Of a DNA stretch of 64,000 nt, positions 58,503 through 64,000 are shown in pieces (position 1 is the stretch's first letter; each line of letters begins with the position of its first letter). The translations under genes and the position numbers were made by a program. The DNA is from Lachnospiraceae bacterium A2 (GTDB lineage Bacteria > Bacillota > Clostridia > Lachnospirales > Lachnospiraceae), in the NCBI GenBank assembly GCA_000403315.2, contig KE159636.1, positions 2,517,797 to 2,581,796 on the forward strand. Reading direction: 5' to 3'. The notes beneath the pieces were generated by a model. It was given only the letters and a program-made list of their open reading frames with translations. It searched no databases and was not told the origin of the DNA.

Positions 58503-59276
58503 ATGAAAAAGAAATTATTCTTAATTATAACCGGTATCGTATTGGTTGGAACCGTATGTATATGGCTTTTGGCAAAAAAGCCTGCAGAGCAAATGCTTGT
58601 GGATCGCTTAAATGAAGCAGTATCTCATTATACAGACATGAACATAAAAAATGATGAGGCATATTCCCTGAAAGTTTCGGACGTACAAATGCTAGTGACG
58701 ACATATGCGCCTGAATATACAGTTTTTGGGGTTTCTGCCCATGCGTATACTGTCCGGCCCGGCCAAATGGATGAGACATTAACGGCAGAAGAACAGGTTC
58801 TGCCAATCTGCAATTTTAACTATGCATTGCTTTACGATGAAAAAACAGACAAGTTTTATAATGTGAAATTTGAGGAAAAAGGGGGGCCAACCATCCCGGA
58901 TTTTATAAAGGCGAATGAACTAGACACATATAAACTTGAATTGCCAGACGCAGGGGCAGTGGAAAATCTCTCTCTCAAAAGAAACTCTGACAGTCCAATT
59001 GTAATAAGCAGCAAAGATGATGTGGAAAATATTCTGAGCATTTTAAAAGAGACAGAACCCACTATAGAGAACGGCGGGATAGGTACTCCAGTCCGTGTGG
59101 AAAACATTATCAATGCAGATTTTATCAGTAAAGAGAATGTGATATACAGACTATTTCTATATGAAGATGAGGGAAAATATTTTATTGAACAGACGGACAA
59201 TGGAGTATATACGATCTCAAAAGAGGACTATGATTTGATAGATAAATATATTCCCTATATCAATTACGAACCGTAA
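58503..59276 (+). CDS. Membrane-anchored DUF5301-like protein
   Basis: 257 aa; AAGGAG upstream. Signal anchor at residues 4-25 (LFLIITGIVLVGTVCIWLLA), rest extracellular. C-terminal ~100 residues (ISSKDDVENILSILKETEPTIENGG...YRLFLYEDEGKYFIEQTDNGVYTI) match DUF5301-type domains, often found in lipoproteins beside ABC/two-component modules. Function unknown. Confidence 0.7.
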   Translation: MKKKLFLIITGIVLVGTVCIWLLAKKPAEQMLVDRLNEAVSHYTDMNIKNDEAYSLKVSDVQMLVTTYAPEYTVFGVSAHAYTVRPGQMDETLTAEEQVLPICNFNYALLYDEKTDKFYNVKFEEKGGPTIPDFIKANELDTYKLELPDAGAVENLSLKRNSDSPIVISSKDDVENILSILKETEPTIENGGIGTPVRVENIINADFISKENVIYRLFLYEDEGKYFIEQTDNGVYTISKEDYDLIDKYIPYINYEP

Positions 59277-59298
59277 GCAATGAAGGAGGTAAAAAACA

Positions 59299-59472
59299 AT
59301 GCGTCATATTTATATTCGTGGAATCATTGCATTGATCTGGCTGGCTGCAGCCATTGTATGCGGGGTATCCGGTAACTTCCCGATGATGGGGCTTTATCTG
59401 GTATTGGCAGGTGTATTCCTCTACTCCGCATATGCGGCATGGAAAAAAGAAAAAGACGAGGAGGGAAGGTAA
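59299..59472 (+). CDS. 57-aa two-helix membrane protein
   Basis: GAAGGAGG precedes ATG 59299. Two membrane helices (residues ~7-22 and 27-45: GIIALIWLAAAIVCGVSG, MGLYLVLAGVFLYSAYAAW) with a charged tail. Upstream of the ABC genes in the same direction and probably in their operon. No family recognised. Confidence 0.55.
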   Translation: MRHIYIRGIIALIWLAAAIVCGVSGNFPMMGLYLVLAGVFLYSAYAAWKKEKDEEGR

Positions 59473-59559
59473 TGCGAAGCATTTCTATTAATACTTCCCG
59501 ACGGCTTGCCGGCGAGCCGAAGGGGAGGGGGCATTACATTGGAAAAGGAGGAAGGTAAG

Positions 59560-60267
59560 ATGGGGGAAACGCTCCTGACGATTAAAAATCTGAGTGCATG
59601 GTACAGTGAAGAGAAAAGGATACTTTCGGAGTTTTCTTTTTCGCTGGTGGAGCATGAAGTGGCAGGCCTGATCGGGCTGAACGGGGCCGGGAAAACCACA
59701 TTTCTGAAAGTGATTTCCGGCCTGCTCCCTACTTTCCGTTCAGACGGTATCTGCTTTGGCGGCGCTCCTGTGGATTTCCGGAAGCAGGATTTTAAGCTTT
59801 GCCGCTATACGGTGTTTGCCGAGGACAATTCCTTTTCGTATTTTACTTTCCGGGAATACCTGGCCTATGTATGCGCCGCCTATGGGAAAGAGGTTCCGGA
59901 TGTGTCGGAGCTGGTACAGGGCTTTCACTTTGAAGAATATACAGATACCCTGTTACGGGAGCTGTCAACCGGGAACCGGAAAAAAGCATTTCTGATTACG
60001 GCTTTTGCCCTGAAACCCAGACTGCTCCTCCTGGATGAGCCGGAGGGCGGCCTGGATTTCCAGAGCACGGAATATCTGTACCAGCAGATTTTGGGCTATA
60101 AAGAGTATGGGACTGTGCTGTTTTCTTCCCATATTCTGGAGAGCATTACGCTGACCTCTGACCGGGTTTTTGTCCTGGAGGACGGTAAGATCCGGCAGAC
60201 TTTTGAAGGCGGGCAGATCAATGCCGCAGATATCCGGGAGGCACTGCATGATGAAAATGACAGGTAA
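59560..60267 (+). CDS. ABC transporter ATP-binding protein
   Basis: 235 aa from ATG 59560 (GGAGGAAGG upstream; longer in-frame starts exist at 59506/59539). Walker A GLNGAGKTT at 39-47, Walker B LLLLDEPEGGLD, H-loop SSHILE. The signature is ELSTGNRKK rather than LSGGQ, as in several bacteriocin/ABC-2 ATPases. Overlaps the permease gene by 20 bp. Confidence 0.88.
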   Translation: MGETLLTIKNLSAWYSEEKRILSEFSFSLVEHEVAGLIGLNGAGKTTFLKVISGLLPTFRSDGICFGGAPVDFRKQDFKLCRYTVFAEDNSFSYFTFREYLAYVCAAYGKEVPDVSELVQGFHFEEYTDTLLRELSTGNRKKAFLITAFALKPRLLLLDEPEGGLDFQSTEYLYQQILGYKEYGTVLFSSHILESITLTSDRVFVLEDGKIRQTFEGGQINAADIREALHDENDR

Positions 60268-61465
60268 AGCTTTTGCCAAAAAACTGTTTGGGGCAAGATA
60301 CGAGCGGCTGCCTCGGACGCTTTTAATTGATGTGATTCTGTTTTGGGGGCTGTATATCGCAGGCTTTCAGGTGCAGATTGCGGCATCTGTACGGATCCTG
60401 ATGATAAGCGCCTTTACAGCCGGCGTAATGTGGCAGGCCCTTTCTTCCAAAGATAACGCTGTGGAACTTAAGACTATGCTGATGCTGCCGCATGAGCCCC
60501 AAAAGTTTGTCTTCTCCTATGTGGCGGCGTTGGGATGCTATACGGTCCTTACAAAGACAGGGCTGCTTCTGGCGGTTCTGTTGGCCGTTTCTGCATGGAA
60601 GCCCATAGAGATGGTAGGAATGGTCATCAGTATGCTTCATGCGGTCCTTATGGCCGCCGCAGCCTACTGTCAAAGAAAATATTGGTATGCGGGCGGCATC
60701 TGGGCAACTGCCATAGTGTCCGCCATTCTGTTTTTAGGAAACAGATCATGGTTTGGATTGTTGCTGCTTGCGAATAGTTTCGTTGCTGTTCTGATTTTGT
60801 GGAAGGCAGAGGTCTACCTTTTTTATCAGGGAGAAAGTGGGCGAAGCCATGCTATTAAGCAGAGGAAGATGGGTTCCCTATGGCGGTACTTTTTCCGGTA
60901 TTTGAGTGACCATAAGAATTATCTGCTTAATACCGTGGTGATGTGGTGCGTAGCCATTGTAATGCCGTATTTCTTAAGAGAAATGGCTGGGCGGTCTGTT
61001 GTCCCGGTGGGTTTTGCAATTTTATCCCTGAATACGCCCATCTGTATCCTGCTGTCCTGCGACCGTGACCTGGAGCAGGCAGTCCGTTTCCTGCCCGGAC
61101 AGAGACGGCGCTTTTGCATCCCATACTGCCTGTTTATCTTTTCCTGTAATATGGCTGCAGATGCGATATTCCTCTGTAGCTGGCAGATACAAAACGGCGG
61201 TGTCACTGTCCTGATGATTGCCGGGGCTGTTTTCTTTGCCATGCAGAGTGCAGTGCTGTCTGTGCTGCTGGAATGGTTTTATCCCATCCAGGGCTGGAAG
61301 ATTGAAAGCGACCTGTGGCACCATCCTCGGAAATATGTGGTTCCAGTGGTTATGCTACTGCTTGCGGGAGCCGTCTCGGTCTGGCCGGTATTGTTGTATG
61401 TCCTGCTGGTTCTGCTGGCTGTGGAAATTGCAATTTTACTTTTTATACCCAAAGGGCACTCGTGA
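60248..61465 (+). CDS. ABC transporter permease-like membrane protein
   Basis: 405 aa from ATG 60248 (in the ATPase gene; the earlier in-frame ATG at 60170 is inside it). About ten hydrophobic helices in pairs, connected by basic loops; no recognisable MacB/FtsX domain. Partner of the ATPase at 59560 by overlap. Possibly exports a peptide; substrate unknown. Confidence 0.75.
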   Translation: MMKMTGKAFAKKLFGARYERLPRTLLIDVILFWGLYIAGFQVQIAASVRILMISAFTAGVMWQALSSKDNAVELKTMLMLPHEPQKFVFSYVAALGCYTVLTKTGLLLAVLLAVSAWKPIEMVGMVISMLHAVLMAAAAYCQRKYWYAGGIWATAIVSAILFLGNRSWFGLLLLANSFVAVLILWKAEVYLFYQGESGRSHAIKQRKMGSLWRYFFRYLSDHKNYLLNTVVMWCVAIVMPYFLREMAGRSVVPVGFAILSLNTPICILLSCDRDLEQAVRFLPGQRRRFCIPYCLFIFSCNMAADAIFLCSWQIQNGGVTVLMIAGAVFFAMQSAVLSVLLEWFYPIQGWKIESDLWHHPRKYVVPVVMLLLAGAVSVWPVLLYVLLVLLAVEIAILLFIPKGHS

Positions 61466-61540
61466 ATGCAGACCCGTTCGGACGGGCGGACTCCGTCCGT
61501 CAAGGTATATGTCGGAGGCATCCGGAGTGATGGATAACAA

Positions 61541-62248
61541 ATGAATGAAAAAAAGATGAATGAAAAAAAGATATTATATGTAGAAGATGATTTAAGCCTG
61601 ATTGAAGGCCTGAAATACACACTTGAGAAAAATGGTTTTTTGGTAGATAATGCCCGTACTGTAATGGAAGCATATCAATTCTTCCGGGCAGGCCAGTATG
61701 GCCTTCTGCTGCTGGATGTTACGCTGCCAGACGGGACAGGCTTTGATATCTGTAAGGAAGTAAGAAAGACCTCTGCTGTCCCGATCATATTCCTGACAGC
61801 TTCGGATGAAGAGATCAGCATTGTAAAAGGGCTGGACATGGGCGGGGATGATTACATTACCAAACCCTTTAAATTGGGGGAGGTCCTTTCAAGGATCAAC
61901 GCATTGCTGCGCCGTTCGGGGCAGCAATTTCATAAGAGTGATACGATTCTGGAATCCGATGGGATCCGGATTGACCTGTCTGAGCGGACCTGCCGGAAAG
62001 GGGAAACGGAGATCCCTTTAACATTGGTGGAATATAAGCTGCTCTGCCTGTTTTTGAAGAATCCAGGCCGCATCCTGCCAAGGGAACTGATCTTAGACCG
62101 CCTTTGGGATGGGAACGGCAGCTATGTGGATGACAATACCCTTTCCGTCTATATACGCAGGCTGAGGAGGAAGATTGAAGATGACCCGAATTCCCCCACA
62201 AAGCTTCTGACGGAAATTGGGTTTGGCTATAAATGGGCCGGGGAGTGA
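61541..62248 (+). CDS. OmpR-family response regulator
   Basis: 235 aa. Receiver with D59 (LLLLDVTLPDGTG) and ITKPFK lysine; winged-helix domain from ~140 (LTLVEYKLLCLFLKNPGRILPRELILDRLWD...GFGYKWAGE). Start is 61541 or 61556 (a duplicated MNEKK). Pairs with the kinase 6 bp downstream and probably controls the ABC gene at 63549. Confidence 0.92.
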   Translation: MNEKKMNEKKILYVEDDLSLIEGLKYTLEKNGFLVDNARTVMEAYQFFRAGQYGLLLLDVTLPDGTGFDICKEVRKTSAVPIIFLTASDEEISIVKGLDMGGDDYITKPFKLGEVLSRINALLRRSGQQFHKSDTILESDGIRIDLSERTCRKGETEIPLTLVEYKLLCLFLKNPGRILPRELILDRLWDGNGSYVDDNTLSVYIRRLRRKIEDDPNSPTKLLTEIGFGYKWAGE

Positions 62249-62254
62249 TGGAAG

Positions 62255-63490
62255 ATGAAAACAATGGGAAAAGAAACAAGGAGGATGCTGTGCTGCCTGC
62301 TTGCTATCTGGCTGGCTGCGGCAGCAGGTTTCACGGTCCTTTTATCCTATATGGCGAATGATTACCAGAAAACAATGGTGGAGCATGATTATGGGACGGC
62401 AGGGTATCTGGTCAACCACCTGGACACAAATGTGGCAGCCGCGTTTACGAAAGACAAAACGGACTCTGACCTGGAGGCCGGAAGGCGGATCCTTAAGGAA
62501 GCGGGCTACCATGGAAATGCAGATCCCAGACTGATTCCTGCCGTATATGCTTACCGAAAGCATACCGCCGCCTGGTTCGGAGGTATGTTTTTTTGCGTTT
62601 TTTTGGCCGTTTTTTTGACAGTCTGGATTTACATCCGGAAACAAAACAAAGCGATAGCAAAGGCAGATGCTGTGATCACCCGGTTCCTTTCAGGGGATAC
62701 GGGACAGAGGATCGACAGCGAGGAAACCGGGGACTGGTACAGCCTGTTCCACAGGATCAATGAGCTTGCCTCTATCCTCTCTGCCCAGGCAGAACATGAA
62801 AAACAGACGCGCGAATTTCTGCAGGGTATGATCTCAGATGTTTCCCACCAGTTAAAGACGCCCCTGGCAGCGCTTAAGATGTATGATGAGATTATGGCGC
62901 AGGAGGGTACGGACAGGGAGACCATCCATGCATTCAGCCAGAAATCCCTGCGGGAAATACGCAGGGTGGAAGATGTGGTCTATATGCTCTTAAAAATAGC
63001 CAGGCTGGACGCGGGCACGGTCAGGATGGAAAAGGCGGAGGAAAACATGGAAATGCTCCTTAAGGATGTGACGGAACGCTTTGAGATGTTGGCGGCCCAG
63101 GAAGCGAAAGAAATTGTGTTATCCGGGAGCAGCGATGTTTCCCTTTACTGCGATGCCCTTTGGATGTCGGAAGCTTTGGGGAATGTGGTAAAAAATGCGC
63201 TGGAGCATACCCAGAGGGGCGGGAAAGTAGCGATCAGCTGGGAGAGGACGCCCCTTCTTACAAACATTGTAGTGGAAGACAACGGAACAGGGATCCACCA
63301 GGAGGATATCCATAATATCTTCAAACGGTTTTACCGGAGCCGTTTTTCCCAGGATACCCATGGAATCGGTCTGGGCCTGCCGCTTGCCAAGTCCATTGTG
63401 GAGGCCCATCAGGGGACGATTTCCGTAACCAGCAAGGTCGGGCAGGGCAGTAGATTCGTTTTAAGTTTTTTTCATCTTACAAAAGAGTAA
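62255..63490 (+). CDS. Sensor histidine kinase
   Basis: 411 aa. Two membrane helices (~12-34 and ~108-127) around a ~70-residue outside loop, a HAMP-like linker (IAKADAVITRFLSGDTGQRI), HisKA ISDVSHQLKTPLAALKMYDE (H198), HATPase N-box (GNVVKNALEHTQ), DNGTGI and GIGLGLPLAKSIV. Larger sensor loop than Bce-type kinases. Confidence 0.93.
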   Translation: MKTMGKETRRMLCCLLAIWLAAAAGFTVLLSYMANDYQKTMVEHDYGTAGYLVNHLDTNVAAAFTKDKTDSDLEAGRRILKEAGYHGNADPRLIPAVYAYRKHTAAWFGGMFFCVFLAVFLTVWIYIRKQNKAIAKADAVITRFLSGDTGQRIDSEETGDWYSLFHRINELASILSAQAEHEKQTREFLQGMISDVSHQLKTPLAALKMYDEIMAQEGTDRETIHAFSQKSLREIRRVEDVVYMLLKIARLDAGTVRMEKAEENMEMLLKDVTERFEMLAAQEAKEIVLSGSSDVSLYCDALWMSEALGNVVKNALEHTQRGGKVAISWERTPLLTNIVVEDNGTGIHQEDIHNIFKRFYRSRFSQDTHGIGLGLPLAKSIVEAHQGTISVTSKVGQGSRFVLSFFHLTKE

Positions 63491-63532
63491 GATGAAATTC
63501 ATGTGAAAGTAAGACCCATCGGGTAAGATAAT
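63470..63532 (+). promoter_or_regulatory. Dyad and promoter region before the edge ABC gene
   Basis: Perfect 11-bp inverted repeat TTTCATCTTAC-6-GTAAGATGAAA (63470-63497) over the kinase stop codon, then GTAAGA again at 63509 and 63523. GATAAT (63527-63532) may be the -10. Could be regulator sites or a terminator. Confidence 0.4.
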
Positions 63533-63548
63533 TCCCGAAAGGCAGGTA

Positions 63549-64000
63549 ATGAATATGAATATTCTTGAAGTACAGAATCTATGCAAGACCTATGGAAAAG
63601 GGGAAGCGGAAGTCCGGGCGCTGGATCATGTTTCCTTCTCCGTGGGCAAAGGGGAATTTATCGCAATCGTAGGCGAGTCCGGTTCCGGGAAAAGTACGCT
63701 TTTAAATGTGGTGGGGGCTTTGGATAACCCGACATCTGGAAAAGTGCTGATTGATGGCAAGGACATTTTTTCCATGCCCGAAAAGAAGCTCACGGTGTTC
63801 CGCCGCCAAAATATCGGATTTATCTTCCAGTCCTTTAACCTGATCCCGGAACTGAATGTAGAACAGAACATTACATTCCCATTGCTTCTGGACTACCAGA
63901 AGCCGGACCAGAAGTATGTGGAGGAACTGCTGGAGATTCTGGGATTAAAGGAGCGCAGGAAGCACCTCCCCAGTGAGCTAAGCGGAGGCCAGCAGCAGAG
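63549..64000 (+). CDS. MacB/Bce-type ABC transporter ATP-binding protein, cut by window edge
   Basis: First ~150 residues from ATG 63549 (or 63555). Walker A GESGSGKST at 42-50, Q-loop FIFQSFNLIPELN, signature LSGGQQQ at the edge. A permease gene is expected beyond the window. Follows its regulator/kinase pair. Confidence 0.92.
   Translation, partial: MNMNILEVQNLCKTYGKGEAEVRALDHVSFSVGKGEFIAIVGESGSGKSTLLNVVGALDNPTSGKVLIDGKDIFSMPEKKLTVFRRQNIGFIFQSFNLIPELNVEQNITFPLLLDYQKPDQKYVEELLEILGLKERRKHLPSELSGGQQQ

Noticed and set aside
61466..61540. Terminator between the ABC permease and the response regulator
   Set aside because: CGGACGGGCGGACTCCGTCCG can fold, but no T run follows and the genes are closely spaced in one direction.

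Overview
The window reads like accessory DNA from a Lachnospiraceae-type Clostridia (Firmicutes). Evidence for this: AAGGAGG ribosome sites, TTGACA/TATAAT promoters, conjugative-element proteins of the ArdC/LtrC, TTRAP and Cys-rich-KTR types, Rpn-type nucleases, a spoIIIAH fragment, GHKL/LytTR two-component systems and Bce-like antimicrobial-peptide transporters. I see no rRNA, tRNA, CRISPR array, integrase or relaxase. The two window-edge genes (1-329 and 63549-64000) are cut.

Layout. 0-8.1 kb: conjugative-element genes (a 1619-aa ArdC-like protein with metallopeptidase and nucleotidyltransferase motifs, TTRAP, a Zn-ribbon protein), then HxlR, PEBP and FUSC genes. 8.3-9.5 kb: MerR/SDR pair sharing a classic 19-bp-spacer MerR promoter. 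9.56-14.86 kb: a resistance cassette (MFS efflux, OmpR regulator, ABC ATPase and permease, frameshifted kinase) bounded by about 98-bp direct repeats. 14.9-22.3 kb and 27.3-31.4 kb: two agr-like LytTR/GHKL systems, each leading into genes for proteins that look exported and flagellum-related (DUF6033-like, a HExxH protein, FlxA-like, FliD-like). Sigma-28 type promoters lie at the head of the first, and a recurring two-hairpin RNA leader precedes several of its members. Between them sit a broken XRE gene, an IS3 and an IS5 element, and a large array of 20-21 bp iteron-like repeats.

31.7-45.6 kb is a mosaic of mobile DNA and broken genes: an IS110 element, a chimeric XRE/Rpn gene beside an intact Rpn nuclease, a frameshifted SfsA-like gene, an LtrC-like gene split by an IS with a recoverable 4-bp target duplication, an intact WYL/GyrI/ClbS/radical-SAM operon, a decayed Cys-rich-KTR gene, and a spoIIIAH fragment fused to an Rpn tail. 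45.7-64 kb: DUF3796/XRE pair, a Bce-type module (RR, HK, ATPase, FtsX permease), a third agr-like pair whose kinase C-terminus is supplied by a repeat element, a glycosyltransferase, small membrane proteins, a CPBP protease, a MITE derived from the IS5 element, a GrpB protein, and a second peptide-sensing/ABC module running off the right edge.

The most unusual part is the sigma-28-linked agr-like system with its set of exported-looking proteins and repeated structured leaders (about 14.87-22.3 kb, with the FlxA/FliD-like relatives at 29.6-31.4 kb). Second are the iteron array at 25.8-27.0 kb and the palindromic element inserted in frame in the ArdC-like protein. All functional statements come from reading motifs by eye; no database search was run.
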